A stretch of 64,000 nucleotides of DNA, from contig JAMPHY010000004.1 of assembly GCA_023663185.1 (NCBI GenBank), positions 1 through 64,000 of the forward strand. Reading direction: 5' to 3'. The stretch is from Clostridiales bacterium (GTDB taxonomy: Bacteria > Bacillota > Clostridia > Lachnospirales > Lachnospiraceae). Shown here piece by piece: positions 25,562-35,381 of the stretch. Under the pieces are notes generated by a model that was not told where the DNA came from, searched no databases, and was given only the letters and a program-made list of their open reading frames with translations. Made by a program: the position numbers and the translations under genes. Position 1 is the stretch's first letter. Each line of letters starts with the position of its first letter.

Positions 25562-28117
25562 ATGGAAAGAATTGAAATAAACCAAAACTGGCAAATGCGG
25601 ATTATCGGGGAGAACATATATGGCATATCGGAAGAATGGCTGGACGCGGAAGTGCCCGGTTCCGTATATGGCAATCTCTTAAAAAAAGGCTTGATGCCCG
25701 ATCCGTATTATCGTATGAATGAGTTGGACGCTTTGAAACTTATGGAGAAGGATTTTTGTTTCAGGACGAAGTTTAATATCTCTAAGGAGCAGCTAGAAGA
25801 GGACTTTCTGCTTCTACGTTTCGATGGCATAGATACGTTGGCGGACGTATATCTTAATGACGAACATCTTGGATATTGCGATAATATGCACAGGATATGG
25901 GAATATGATATACATGAGACTGCAAAAGAAGGGGAAAACGCCCTTCGGGTGCAGATATATTCACCGACTAAGTACATAGCCGAAGAGAATGAGAAAATCT
26001 ATACCGGAGGTTCTTTGGAGTGCATGGAAGGATTTCCACATCTGAGAAAGGCGCACTGTATGTTTGGCTGGGATTGGGGACCGAGACTGCCGGATGCCGG
26101 AATTTTCAGGGCGGTGTCGCTTTTGTCAGGAAAAAAGGCAAGGTTAGAGCAGGTTTACATAACGCAGAAGTGGAATCATAAGGCGACGGAAGAGAATGCC
26201 TTGAGCACAAATACCTCAAATGTGGTGGTTGTAAATGATGATGAAATAGTGACTGTTGTGTGCAATGTCACAATAGAGAATTTTACAGATGATGTTGCTG
26301 ACGCTTTGGTGCTGAAAACAGCACTCTTTGCCCCTGACGGTCAACTGATTGCTGAAAAATCTTCCGCTGCAAGCGAAGATTGGGACAGGTTCGTAGTCAA
26401 TGCCCCGCAGAAGTGGTGGCCACATGGCTATGGGGAGCAGCCTTTATATACGATAAAGGTAATATTAGAGGACGAAGACGGCAAGGAGTTAGATTCGTTT
26501 GTAAGGCGAATCGGACTGCGCACAATCACTGTTAATACAGAGAAAGACGAATGGGGAGAGTGCTTTGCCCATGAAGTGAACGGAGTGAAGATTTTTGCAA
26601 TGGGCGCAGACTACATACCCGAAGACAACATTCTTTCGAGGGTGACGAAGGAGCGTACATATAAGCTGCTTAAAGCTGCGGCGGAAGCTAACCATAACTG
26701 TATCAGGGTGTGGGGCGGCGGTTACTATCCGGACGATTGGTTTTATGACGCTTGCGACGAGCTGGGGCTGATTGTATGGCAGGACTTTATGTTTGCCTGC
26801 GCATCTTATGAGTTGAATGATGATTTTGAACGCAGTATAAGCGCTGAAATCCGTGATAATATCAGGAGGATACGCCATCACGCTTGTCTGGGCTTGTGGT
26901 GCGGCAACAATGAGATGGAGACTCAGACTTTGGACGGAGTCTGGAAGCCTTCAATTAAGCAGAAATATGATTATATTAAGTTGTATGAATATATTATTCC
27001 GAAAATAGTGGAAGAGGAAGATCCTGCGACGTTTTACTGGCCTTCTTCACCGTCTTCTGGCGGCAATTTCGATAATCCATGGGACGAAAACAGAGGAGAT
27101 GCGCATTATTGGGACGTATGGCATGGAAACAAGCCCTTTACGGAATATAGGAAGTTCTATTTCCGTTATCTTTCAGAGTTTGGTTTCCAATCGTTCCCCT
27201 GCTTGAAGACAGTGGAAAGCTTTACGGAGCCTGTGGATAGGAACATTTTTACAAGAGTTATGGAAATGCACCAGCGAAACAGGGCGGCAAACGGTAAGAT
27301 TTTGGATTATCTGTCGGCAACCTATCTTTATCCTGCGGACTTTGAAATGATGTTGTATGCGTCGCAGCTTTTACAGGCTGACGCGGTCCGCTATGGAATC
27401 GAGCATTTCAGGCGGCATCGGGGCAGATGTATGGGGACGGTGGTATGGCAGCTCAATGACATCTGGCCTGTGGCGTCATGGGCGAGTATCGACTATTATG
27501 GAAGGTGGAAAGCGCTGCATTATGCGGAGAAAAGGGCGTTTGCCCCGATTATGATTTCCTGTGAGGAAATAGGAGAACTGAGCGAAAGACCTTATTGTAT
27601 CAAACAGCCTGCGCCGATTGAAAAGGCTGCGAGAATCCATGTGGCGAATGAAACGATGGAAAAAGTCAACGGAAAAGTAGTATGGTCGCTGCGTGAATCC
27701 GATGGAAGTATTATTATATCAGGCGAGAAAAACGTCGCAATAGAGGCACTTGATGGCGTATGGCTGGAAAAACTGAACTTTTCGGAATATGACGAGCTGG
27801 AGGTTTACATAAGTTTTGCATTTTTGATGGACGGGAAAGTGGTGTCCGAAGGAACCTGCCTTTTTACCGCACCGAAGCATTATCCGTTTAAAAACCCTGA
27901 ATTGTCATACCGCAGGGAAGGCAAGGAACTGATAATATCTGCGTCCGCCTATGCTAAGAATGTGGCGATTGAGGGCGTGGACGGCGATGTAAAACTGTCG
28001 GATAACTTTTTTGACATGAATCCGGGCGAGCGGCGCGTGGAGATTATAGAAGGCGACGCGAAGGAGTTTTCGCTTAAGTCGGTGTACGATATCGCGGGGG
28101 AGTGGGGTTCAAATTAG
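25562..28117 (+). CDS. Beta-mannosidase, glycoside hydrolase family 2
   Basis: The 851-residue enzyme has the mannosidase-type GH2 N-terminus (VPGSVYGNLLKKGLMPDPYY, then RFDGIDTLADVYLN), KAHCMFGWDWGPRLP, a TIM barrel with acid/base Glu451 in LWCGNNE and probable nucleophile Glu539 in LSEFGFQSFP, and GTVVWQLNDIWPVASW. It would release terminal beta-mannose from manno-oligosaccharides inside the cell (no signal peptide). GGGAG precedes the ATG. It overlaps no gene; a TraX-like membrane gene starts one base after its stop. Length is typical of the family. Confidence 0.93.
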   Translation: MERIEINQNWQMRIIGENIYGISEEWLDAEVPGSVYGNLLKKGLMPDPYYRMNELDALKLMEKDFCFRTKFNISKEQLEEDFLLLRFDGIDTLADVYLNDEHLGYCDNMHRIWEYDIHETAKEGENALRVQIYSPTKYIAEENEKIYTGGSLECMEGFPHLRKAHCMFGWDWGPRLPDAGIFRAVSLLSGKKARLEQVYITQKWNHKATEENALSTNTSNVVVVNDDEIVTVVCNVTIENFTDDVADALVLKTALFAPDGQLIAEKSSAASEDWDRFVVNAPQKWWPHGYGEQPLYTIKVILEDEDGKELDSFVRRIGLRTITVNTEKDEWGECFAHEVNGVKIFAMGADYIPEDNILSRVTKERTYKLLKAAAEANHNCIRVWGGGYYPDDWFYDACDELGLIVWQDFMFACASYELNDDFERSISAEIRDNIRRIRHHACLGLWCGNNEMETQTLDGVWKPSIKQKYDYIKLYEYIIPKIVEEEDPATFYWPSSPSSGGNFDNPWDENRGDAHYWDVWHGNKPFTEYRKFYFRYLSEFGFQSFPCLKTVESFTEPVDRNIFTRVMEMHQRNRAANGKILDYLSATYLYPADFEMMLYASQLLQADAVRYGIEHFRRHRGRCMGTVVWQLNDIWPVASWASIDYYGRWKALHYAEKRAFAPIMISCEEIGELSERPYCIKQPAPIEKAARIHVANETMEKVNGKVVWSLRESDGSIIISGEKNVAIEALDGVWLEKLNFSEYDELEVYISFAFLMDGKVVSEGTCLFTAPKHYPFKNPELSYRREGKELIISASAYAKNVAIEGVDGDVKLSDNFFDMNPGERRVEIIEGDAKEFSLKSVYDIAGEWGSN

Positions 28118-28118
28118 T

Positions 28119-28874
28119 ATGTATGCTGAGAAAGAAAAAGGTCTGAGCGCCAATCAGTTAAAGTTAATCGCCATCATAGCGATGACATTGGACCATTTGA
28201 CATGGACATTTTTTCCCGGATATTCAAAGGAGTGGTATGTTATACTGCTGCATATTGTAGGCAGGCTTACCGCGCCGATTATGTGGTATTTTATTGCCGA
28301 AGGCTATCATCATACGCATGATATTAAGAAATATGCGGCGAGATTGTTTATACTGGCGGGCATATCGCATTTTGCCTATAACTTTTGTTTTGGGATACCG
28401 TTTATTCCACTTAAGACATCTGTGTTTAACCAGACGGGCGTAGTATGGTCGCTTGCATGGGGCTTGGTATTGCTTTACATATATGATAAATCGCAGTGGA
28501 AACATTGGCAGCAGATATTGGCAACCTTTGTCATTTGTCTGATTACGTTTCCGTCTGATTGGAGCTGTATCGCGACAATGGCGATTGTGTCAATCGGCGT
28601 AAACAGGGGAAATTTTAAGAAACAGATGATGGCGATGATGATATGGACGGCGGCGTATGCTATTGTGTATTTTATCTTTATTGATAAGGTTTATGCCATA
28701 ATCCAGCTTGGCACATGCCTGACTATTCCGTTTCTGCGGCTCTATAACGGCAAGCGCGGTTCATATAAGGGAATGGGGAAATTGTTCTATGTATATTACC
28801 CGCTGCACCTTTTCGTATGTGGAATTATACGCATATTATTATGGGGTGCGTCGTTTTTAACCGGAGTTGGCTGA
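28119..28874 (+). CDS. TraX-family membrane protein
   Basis: A 251-residue polytopic protein beginning LSANQLKLIAIIAMTLDHLTWTFFPGY, the TraX N-terminus, with IVGRLTAPIMWYFIAEGYHHT next and about seven hydrophobic segments. TraX of F plasmid acetylates pilin; chromosomal firmicute homologues are common and uncharacterised, and act perhaps as membrane acyltransferases. The start follows the beta-mannosidase stop by one base, so translation is probably coupled, although no functional link to mannose metabolism is known to me. Confidence 0.8.
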   Translation: MYAEKEKGLSANQLKLIAIIAMTLDHLTWTFFPGYSKEWYVILLHIVGRLTAPIMWYFIAEGYHHTHDIKKYAARLFILAGISHFAYNFCFGIPFIPLKTSVFNQTGVVWSLAWGLVLLYIYDKSQWKHWQQILATFVICLITFPSDWSCIATMAIVSIGVNRGNFKKQMMAMMIWTAAYAIVYFIFIDKVYAIIQLGTCLTIPFLRLYNGKRGSYKGMGKLFYVYYPLHLFVCGIIRILLWGASFLTGVG

Positions 28875-28909
28875 TTTTTAATATGGCAGGAGGCTAGGGC
28901 TTATACGCA

Positions 28910-29704
28910 TTAAGCCCCTATAAATAATGTCCCTACGCTGTCACCATTAATAATTTTGTATAAAGATGATGGTTCATTCCCATTTGTTATAATTGTGTCT
29001 ATGCCTTGTTCTGTTGCGATTTTTGCGGCTTTCAGTTTTGTTTTCATTCCTCCAGTTCCGCGCCTTGAACCTGCTCCGCCTGCAATTTTATATACTTCAT
29101 CTGTCACCTTTTCAATCTGCGGTATCAAATGAGCCTGTGTATTTTTGCGTGGATCACTGTCATACAGACCGTCTATATCTGAGAAAATCACTAATTTTTT
29201 TGCCTGGCACAAAACTGCAACAATAGCAGACAACATATCATTATCCCCAAACAACTGCTCCTCTGACTGTATTTCCTCATAGCTGACGGAGTCATTTGCA
29301 TTTACAACGGGGATAATTCCCATTTCAAGCAGGGTATTAAAAGTATTTATCAGATTTTCCTTTTTCTTTTCGTTGGTAACATCTGAACTGCTTAATAAAA
29401 TCTGCCCGATTACTTTGTCATACTCTTGAAAATATTTACTGTATAAATGTATAATGCGGCATTGTCCGACCGAAGCCGCCGCCTGCTTAAACCTTATACT
29501 GCCTGCCCTGTTTTTCAGGCTCATTTTGTTAGTTCCTACTGAGATTGCTCCTGATGATACCAGTATCACTTCATAGCCCATGTTCTGCACATCGGATATT
29601 ACGCAAGCAAGTCTGTCAAAAGAACGAAAATTGCTCTGTCCCATTTCATTCGTCAATGTGGAAGTTCCAACTTTCACTACAATTCTGTTATGATATAAAT
29701 TCAT
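28910..29704 (-). CDS. proB: Glutamate 5-kinase without PUA domain
   Basis: The 264-residue product has an amino-acid-kinase fold: RIVVKVGTSTLT near the N-terminus, LVSSGAISVG, NANDSVSYEE, FGDNDMLSAIVA, IFSDIDGLYDSDP and GTGGMKTKLKAA near the C-terminus. It phosphorylates glutamate in the first step of proline synthesis. The C-terminal PUA domain of longer ProB proteins is absent. proA is not adjacent; instead the gene directly follows a YbaK-like deacylase (1-nt gap) with a divergent LysR gene, an unusual pairing. Confidence 0.9.
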   Translation of the reverse strand: MNLYHNRIVVKVGTSTLTNEMGQSNFRSFDRLACVISDVQNMGYEVILVSSGAISVGTNKMSLKNRAGSIRFKQAAASVGQCRIIHLYSKYFQEYDKVIGQILLSSSDVTNEKKKENLINTFNTLLEMGIIPVVNANDSVSYEEIQSEEQLFGDNDMLSAIVAVLCQAKKLVIFSDIDGLYDSDPRKNTQAHLIPQIEKVTDEVYKIAGGAGSRRGTGGMKTKLKAAKIATEQGIDTIITNGNEPSSLYKIINGDSVGTLFIGA

Positions 29705-29705
29705 T

Positions 29706-30245
29706 TTACACCTCTATAATACTTGCCTCATGTTTGACATAGGGCAGAAATTTTCGGATTATCAGTTCCGTTTTTATTTTCATATATCCCGTTGTAGTTC
29801 CGTCACTGCACCCATAATATTCTTCATTCAGGACTTCTTTATCAAAAACTACTTTCACATTTTCCGCCGTTTCCAAAAGCATGCTGAATATCGTTGCCGC
29901 ACCTATTTTTGTCCCTAACATTGTTTCCATTTTTTCAGACGGGGCAAATGATACCCTCGATATGCCTAACGCGCTGCTAAAATCTTTAGAATGAAACGGT
30001 TTGTCTCCTTTTGTAATAAACAGATAAAATTCTGTCTGCTGTCTATTGCACAAAAACAATGTTTTTACCATGTTCATATCCAATTTTTTGTTGATTTCCA
30101 CACAATCTTCCATTGTGATTGCCTCATCAGTGTCCACACGCTCAAATGGCAACTGCAATTCTTCTAATACTTGATAGACCTTCCTCTGCAAATGGCTCTT
30201 ATAGTCTGTTGGCGCCATTTTCTTGATTTCGCTTACATAAAACAT
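29706..30245 (-). CDS. YbaK/ProX-like aminoacyl-tRNA deacylase
   Basis: The 179-residue protein resembles the YbaK/prolyl-tRNA synthetase-associated editing domain: MNMVKTLFLCNRQQTEFYLFITKG, FSSALGISRVSFAPSEKMETMLGTKIGAATIF and the late VVFDKEVLNEEYYGC. Family members hydrolyse mischarged tRNAs such as Ala- or Cys-tRNAPro in trans. AGAGGT lies 7 nt before the ATG. It is first in a two-gene operon with proB, so the pair concerns proline supply and proline-tRNA quality at once; a co-regulatory reason is inferred from arrangement only. Confidence 0.8.
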   Translation of the reverse strand: MFYVSEIKKMAPTDYKSHLQRKVYQVLEELQLPFERVDTDEAITMEDCVEINKKLDMNMVKTLFLCNRQQTEFYLFITKGDKPFHSKDFSSALGISRVSFAPSEKMETMLGTKIGAATIFSMLLETAENVKVVFDKEVLNEEYYGCSDGTTTGYMKIKTELIIRKFLPYVKHEASIIEV

Positions 30246-30366
30246 AATTTTACCTCTTTTCCTTGTGTTTGTTTCTTATCTAGTGTATTATAATTAAATA
30301 AATTTGAAAAGCGAATAAATCTCATATAATACATGACATTTTCAGATACAAGGAGTGGATACCACA

Positions 30367-31233
30367 ATGGATTTAAGCATACAAAAATATTTAGCCTTTG
30401 TAAAAACAGTGGAATGCGGCAGTTTTACCAATGCGGCGGAAATTCTTTCTTATTCTCAATCAGGCATAAGCCGCATGATAAACGATTTGGAAAAGGAATG
30501 GAATGTTTCGCTGTTGGAGCGAGGCAGGGGCGGCGTTAGGCTGACCTCTGACGGTCTGAAACTTCTTCCATATGCTCAGAGTGTTTGTTCAGAATATTTA
30601 AAATTACAAATGCAGGTATCAGAATTGAACGGACTTCATTCGGGTTTAATCCGTATTGGTACTTTTTCAAGTGTTGCAACACACTGGCTGCCACATATCA
30701 TCAAAAGATTTCAATCTGACTATCCCAATATTGATTATGAATTGCTGTTAGGTGACTATACAGAGATAGAAAACTGGATTTTAGAAGGTCGTGTTGACTG
30801 TGGTTTTCTGCGCCTGCCCACAGGTCCTGAATTGGAAACAACCTTTTTGGAGCAGGACAAACTCCTTGTAGTTTTGCCTGAAAATCACCCTCTTGCTGAT
30901 TATGAATTTTTTCCTGTCAAAGCTTTATGCGACTATCCGTTTATGCTGTTGGAAAAAGGGGCAAAGTCAGAAATATCAGAGATATTTGAAAAGTGCAGTC
31001 TAACTCCCAAAATTCACTTTACAACATGGGACGACTATGCGATTATGTCAATGGTGGAAAACGGATTAGGGATTAGTATTCTCCCCCAGCTTATTTTACA
31101 GCGTACTCCATACCGCATTATCACAAAAGAATTAGATGTCCCTGCATACCGCAATATTGGTATAGCTATGCGGAGCAAAAAAAGCACTTCTGTGGCTGTG
31201 AAAAAGTTTCTTGAATATATTCAGTATAGATAA
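30367..31233 (+). CDS. LysR-family transcriptional regulator
   Basis: A 288-residue LysR protein with N-terminal winged HTH (FVKTVECGSFTNAAEILSYSQSGISRMINDLEKEW) and a periplasmic-binding-like effector domain (LIRIGTFSSVATHWLPHII onwards). ATG 30367 with AAGGAG upstream is preferred to GTG 30355, which abuts the ribosome site. It is divergent from the YbaK-proB operon across a 121-bp gap, the classic layout for a LysR protein that controls the divergent operon. The effector is unknown. Confidence 0.88.
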   Translation: MDLSIQKYLAFVKTVECGSFTNAAEILSYSQSGISRMINDLEKEWNVSLLERGRGGVRLTSDGLKLLPYAQSVCSEYLKLQMQVSELNGLHSGLIRIGTFSSVATHWLPHIIKRFQSDYPNIDYELLLGDYTEIENWILEGRVDCGFLRLPTGPELETTFLEQDKLLVVLPENHPLADYEFFPVKALCDYPFMLLEKGAKSEISEIFEKCSLTPKIHFTTWDDYAIMSMVENGLGISILPQLILQRTPYRIITKELDVPAYRNIGIAMRSKKSTSVAVKKFLEYIQYR

Positions 31234-31284
31234 TATTTGTTTTGCTAACTTTTATTGGACAAATTTATTGCTTGCGTATTTACA

Positions 31285-31929
31285 TTATTCATCTTCCCTG
31301 ACAAACCCCCATGAATCCCAAAGCCAAATGCTGACTTGTCCATCAGGGGCGGTTAGCACAAGGCGGTAGTCCAGCGTTTCGCTGCCGCTTATAGCGATTT
31401 CTGCTACATCTTGACCTATATATGAGGACTGCCATTTGGTGCGGATTTCTCCGGCGGCGGGAAAGGTGCTGCCGTTTGATATTTTCTCAAGTTCTTCTGG
31501 ACCTGTTAAATCTATATCTCGTCCATATTCATACACGAAAATATGCTGAGACCATTCCGTATCTTCCATCTCCGTTTCGTCTATCCAGAAAGGTTTATGA
31601 GTACCGAAATGTCCCTGCCGCCAGCATAGGAGTATAAGCTCGTCATAACCGTCGTTGTCAATATCGCCGGAGAGTGCCTTTTGGACTTTTATGTTATCGG
31701 GGGAAGACCAGCAGATATTACCGTTGTATCTTACAGTTATAGATTTGCGACGTAATTCTATCTCGTATCCACCAGTATTGTCATGGAAGGTTCCACTTTG
31801 CCACTTTACCCAGCTAGGTATGTTCGCCCCGTGTGAAAACGCTATATACAAAACGGCGCCGGAGCATACCAGCGCCACTGTTATAAGGAATATCCTTGTT
31901 TTTTTAAATACAGAAGCATTCATATCCAT
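31285..31929 (-). CDS. Membrane-anchored protein with FG-GAP-like motif
   Basis: A 214-residue protein with an N-terminal anchor (TRIFLITVALVCSGAVLYIAF) and an extracellular part containing SGDIDNDGYDELILLCWRQG, an FG-GAP/VCBS-type calcium-binding repeat. No enzyme motif. A similar motif occurs in the C-terminal part of the M56 protein at 43899. Converges with the LysR gene; lies downstream of the DUF3160 lipoprotein on the same strand beyond a long inverted repeat. Confidence 0.65.
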   Translation of the reverse strand: MDMNASVFKKTRIFLITVALVCSGAVLYIAFSHGANIPSWVKWQSGTFHDNTGGYEIELRRKSITVRYNGNICWSSPDNIKVQKALSGDIDNDGYDELILLCWRQGHFGTHKPFWIDETEMEDTEWSQHIFVYEYGRDIDLTGPEELEKISNGSTFPAAGEIRTKWQSSYIGQDVAEIAISGSETLDYRLVLTAPDGQVSIWLWDSWGFVREDE

Positions 31930-31985
31930 ACCTTTTATTCTAAATATGCCATATGAGCAATTACAAATCCTTGTTTCAATAACCA

Positions 31986-32070
31986 GAGTTTAGACAGAAT
32001 GAACAAAATAAGGAGTGACTTACCGCTTTTCAGGCATGGAACTCCGTTTTTGTTCATTCTGCTTAAACTC
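31986..32070. repeat. Long inverted repeat between DUF3160 gene and its downstream neighbour
   Basis: GAGTTTAGACAGAATGAACAAAA (from 31986) pairs with TTTTGTTCATTCTGCTTAAACTC (to 32070) with two mismatches, and an inner AGGAGT/ACTCC pair continues the stem; the loop is about 24 nt. It could end transcription of the DUF3160 gene, or be a small mobile palindrome. GTGACAG/ATGACAG repeats follow at 32071-32106. Confidence 0.7.
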
Positions 32071-32110
32071 GTGACAGTTACAGTATGTGACAGCACATGA
32101 CAGTACGTTT

Positions 32111-34390
32111 TTACTCATCACGGTATCCCATCGTCCACTCAGGCTTTTCAATAGGAAGCGGCTCATAATTGCGCTCGCCGTTTTCATCAGCTTTAATTCC
32201 TAACATATAATGCCACTTGCTGTCAGTCAGCCTGTCTTGAAGCGGCCACTCGAACTGATAGAAATTGTATACGCTGCCTCTTGCAAGTTTAATTTTGCCG
32301 TCAACGTTTACTAGAACTAATATATATGACGGATTGGCGGTTCCAACCTCAAGCACTGTGGCGTCGTCAGGATTGGTTGCGATATCAGCGACAACAGCGG
32401 CGGGAAATTCCTGTGTAGCTACATAATCTTCACCACTGGTATCTGCTGCAACTTCAATCCAGAAATGCTCAATAGAACCGCCGTAGCATCTGATAAATTC
32501 ATATTCTTCGTCAGTTAAAACTTCGTCCATAAGCTCTTTATTGGAAATTGTCAATAACTGCTCGGACATCTGTGACAGCCGCGATAGATTTTCTTCGTCT
32601 TTTTCAGTCAACATACCATACTCTTTAAGCCCTTGCAGCGTCATGTTGGCAAGGTCGTTAAATCTTGCATATACGAGAGGCTCCGGCTCTACATATCCCC
32701 TGTCGTCGTATTCAATCTCGCCGCCGCCCATTTCCGCTATTACCTGTTTGGAATATAGAATAGTGTCGTGTTTAAGCTCCGCGAAACTGCCTGCAAAACA
32801 TTCTAAATCTTTTTTCAGCCATTCATCACTCTGCATAAATGCGGGATAGCCTTCGCCCTTCGGACTAAGAAGGGGGCGGAGCGTATTCAGCCAGCCTGCG
32901 TACAGACTTGCTGACCAGAGAGTGTCGTCTGCTGCAAGAAGAGAGCTCTGCAGTTTCGCCATATTTTCTGAATAATTTTCGTAATCTGTATCGCCTTGCT
33001 CCTGTAAAATATCAAGCGCTATATCGCTGCCAAGCGCGGCGGGAACGTCAAGCACATCAGGGAGCATACGCTTTGCACCGCTACTATTTGCTCCTACGTT
33101 GCTGTAAATAAGCTTCTGCATAATAGCTGCGTCAATGGTAAAACGCTGCCCCATAAACCTAAAGCCAAGAATTGTATTGCCTTCACCATCTTCAATCGGT
33201 ATAGAATTAATCTGCGGAGCCGGAAGCGTGCCTGTTAAGTTATGAAAGACATTGAACGCTTCGCTGTCGCCTTTAAGCTCGGCAATAGTGAAGTCGTCTC
33301 CATAAGCTTCGGTCATAGCCTGTGAATACTCGTATGCTCCGAGGTCGTCGCTTGCGCCTGCAAAAAACGATGTTACCGCATAGATACCTTCCCATAGACT
33401 ATACGCTTCGGGGTTATCGGCAAAAGCCTTAGTCATAAGGAGCGCGCTCCTGTCCATATCGGCGTTATCCTGCCTAAAATGGATTCTTCCGTACCACATC
33501 ATTGTTTTGAAATATTTCTCCAGCGTTTCATCATTTTCATAATATCCGCGGGGTTTGTACTGAGAGTAATCTTCATAGTCATTTGTTATCAAGGAAGTAC
33601 CTATTCCCTCGGCGGCGTTTATCTTATCGAGTTCGCTTGTAACAATTGACTCTACATAGTCGGCGGGAGTAACGCTTTCATCAAGAAGTTTTGCCCCAAT
33701 GGTAAAAAATGCGACGTTTATCTGAGCTGCGCCTTCCCATTCGCTGCCTTTTAAAAGCTCATATTGCGCCATGCTCTCTTCAAGCATCAGCGTGCTTAAG
33801 CGTGTGAGATTTTCGCTTAGGTATTCTCTTTCGATATTTTTAAGCAGATAACTGAAATATAGGTGGTAGGCGTGCATAAGCGAATCTACCGTTACAAAGT
33901 TAGGAATATATTCATATCTGTTCATTTCGTATACTTCATGAAATTCGCAGCCGGAATTACCATAGACAATAAAACCGTTGTCTGCCAGTTTTTCTATAAA
34001 TTCATCTGCATCTGCAAAATAATGAAATTGATACAAATTATCGACGTTGCTTAAATCAGGCTCAACCGTATATGGCGCGACACAAGGAGTTATGCCGATA
34101 TCGAAGTCTGCTGCAGTCTGCTTTATAAGGAGCGGTCTGCCGTTTGCAAAAGGCTCGGAAAAGGTCTGAGTAACACCTTCTGGCGCACCGTTTTGTGAAG
34201 TGGCAGAAGTATCGGTTGATGTATCTGTCTCGTTTGATTCATTTGCTGCCTGATTTTCAGTGGTTGTATTTGCGACGTTTTCTGTAGAAGTATTGTCCGT
34301 GTTGCCTTCTGACGCTTGCGGCGCGGTACATGCGCATACGATACTCACGATAAGCGACACGGCAAGAAATGTTTTTAGCTTCTTTTTCAT
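32111..34390 (-). CDS. DUF3160 lipoprotein
   Basis: A 759-residue protein with lipoprotein signal MKKKLKTFLAVSLIVSIVCAC, a Ser/Thr/Asn/Glu-rich linker (about 25-75), and a DUF3160 domain: LADNGFIVYGNSGCEFHEVYEMNRY, FVTVDSLMHAYHLYFSYLLKN, FMGQRFTIDAAIMQKLIY and YGGSIEHFWIEVA. Function of DUF3160 is not established. It is expected on the outer face of the membrane. Start 34390 is chosen as the beginning of the Lys-rich signal peptide; an ATG four codons upstream touches the ribosome site. Confidence 0.82.
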   Translation of the reverse strand: MKKKLKTFLAVSLIVSIVCACTAPQASEGNTDNTSTENVANTTTENQAANESNETDTSTDTSATSQNGAPEGVTQTFSEPFANGRPLLIKQTAADFDIGITPCVAPYTVEPDLSNVDNLYQFHYFADADEFIEKLADNGFIVYGNSGCEFHEVYEMNRYEYIPNFVTVDSLMHAYHLYFSYLLKNIEREYLSENLTRLSTLMLEESMAQYELLKGSEWEGAAQINVAFFTIGAKLLDESVTPADYVESIVTSELDKINAAEGIGTSLITNDYEDYSQYKPRGYYENDETLEKYFKTMMWYGRIHFRQDNADMDRSALLMTKAFADNPEAYSLWEGIYAVTSFFAGASDDLGAYEYSQAMTEAYGDDFTIAELKGDSEAFNVFHNLTGTLPAPQINSIPIEDGEGNTILGFRFMGQRFTIDAAIMQKLIYSNVGANSSGAKRMLPDVLDVPAALGSDIALDILQEQGDTDYENYSENMAKLQSSLLAADDTLWSASLYAGWLNTLRPLLSPKGEGYPAFMQSDEWLKKDLECFAGSFAELKHDTILYSKQVIAEMGGGEIEYDDRGYVEPEPLVYARFNDLANMTLQGLKEYGMLTEKDEENLSRLSQMSEQLLTISNKELMDEVLTDEEYEFIRCYGGSIEHFWIEVAADTSGEDYVATQEFPAAVVADIATNPDDATVLEVGTANPSYILVLVNVDGKIKLARGSVYNFYQFEWPLQDRLTDSKWHYMLGIKADENGERNYEPLPIEKPEWTMGYRDE

Positions 34391-34772
34391 AATAATAAAC
34401 ATGCTCCTTCCCTTATTTACGGATTTATGCGCAAAGACATTAGTGATGAAGTATCAATATGTCGGCACGAATGCAAATTGTTACCTGTTTAAGTTGAGCT
34501 TATTATATTATAGAATTAAGTGTGTGGCAAGAGCGTAACTCCACCTTGAAGAAATTAAATGCCCTGTCAGAGAAATCATATGCGAAATAAGGAAAAAGAA
34601 GATTAAGCAAAATTTAATGGACTTATGGGCGTATTTATAATAAAATATTCATGTTGGATTATTCAACAAATCGAAATATGAAAACTTGAATCTGTGAATT
34701 ATAGTTAGTGATAATTTGAGTAAATATGCCTATACCACAGAAAGAAACTTTAATTATTTTTGGAGGATTATC
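34391..34772. other. Gene-free region, 382 bp
   Basis: AT-rich spacer between divergent genes (DUF3160 to the left, SUKH protein to the right). It must contain both promoters, but I see no consensus pair, terminator, repeat or supported small gene. Confidence 0.5.
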
Positions 34773-35357
34773 ATGGGAACACTTTGGACAGAAATATTAG
34801 AACAACTCAAATCCATTTCAAATAACATTTATTTGAGTGTCAATGCCCCTGCCGACTTTTCGGAAATACAGCTTTTGGAGGAAACCATAGGCGTAAAACT
34901 TCCGAATGCTTTTTGCGAATATTTATCTACATTAAATGGACAGAAAAATACAGAAGAAAATACTAGAAATAGAAATACGGAGATACATTTGCTTGGATTT
35001 AATACATTTTTGTCTATCACTGGAATTATTGAAACATGGAATATGATGAACGAAATATTGGCGGACGACACAGATATAATTGATTGGGTGCAAGAAGATA
35101 AAATTAAACCATTTAATTGGCGCAAACATTGGATACCGTTTACAGAATATGAGGGAAGTTATCTTATTCTTGACTGCGATCCCGGAATTAATGGAACATA
35201 TGGACAAGTGTTTATCTGGGACTCTGGCATGGATTATGAAAGTGTCGTTGCAGATTCGTTTGAAGATTTTGCTAAGGGGATTTTGGACAGGCTGTATGCA
35301 AATCAGTTTCAAGTTACAGAATTTGGAACGATTGAGTTTGAGGATTATTATATATAG
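34773..35357 (+). CDS. SMI1/KNR4 (SUKH-1) family protein
   Basis: A 194-residue SUKH-1 fold protein: FSEIQLLEETIGVKLPNAFCEYLSTLNGQ near the N-terminus, WRKHWIPFTEYEGSYLILDCDP in the middle and GQVFIWDSG towards the end. In bacteria SUKH proteins are often immunity proteins of polymorphic toxins; an orphan copy without an adjacent toxin gene, as here, is common. TTGGAGG lies about 8 nt before ATG 34773, preferred over an upstream in-frame start at 34716. Confidence 0.8.
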   Translation: MGTLWTEILEQLKSISNNIYLSVNAPADFSEIQLLEETIGVKLPNAFCEYLSTLNGQKNTEENTRNRNTEIHLLGFNTFLSITGIIETWNMMNEILADDTDIIDWVQEDKIKPFNWRKHWIPFTEYEGSYLILDCDPGINGTYGQVFIWDSGMDYESVVADSFEDFAKGILDRLYANQFQVTEFGTIEFEDYYI

Positions 35358-35381
35358 TAAGGAAGGAACGAGGTTATTGCT

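Noticed and set aside
28895-28919. Terminator between TraX-like gene and proB
   Set aside because: AGGGCTTA/TAAGCCCCT forms a short dyad, but neither strand has a T run after it and it overlaps the proB stop.
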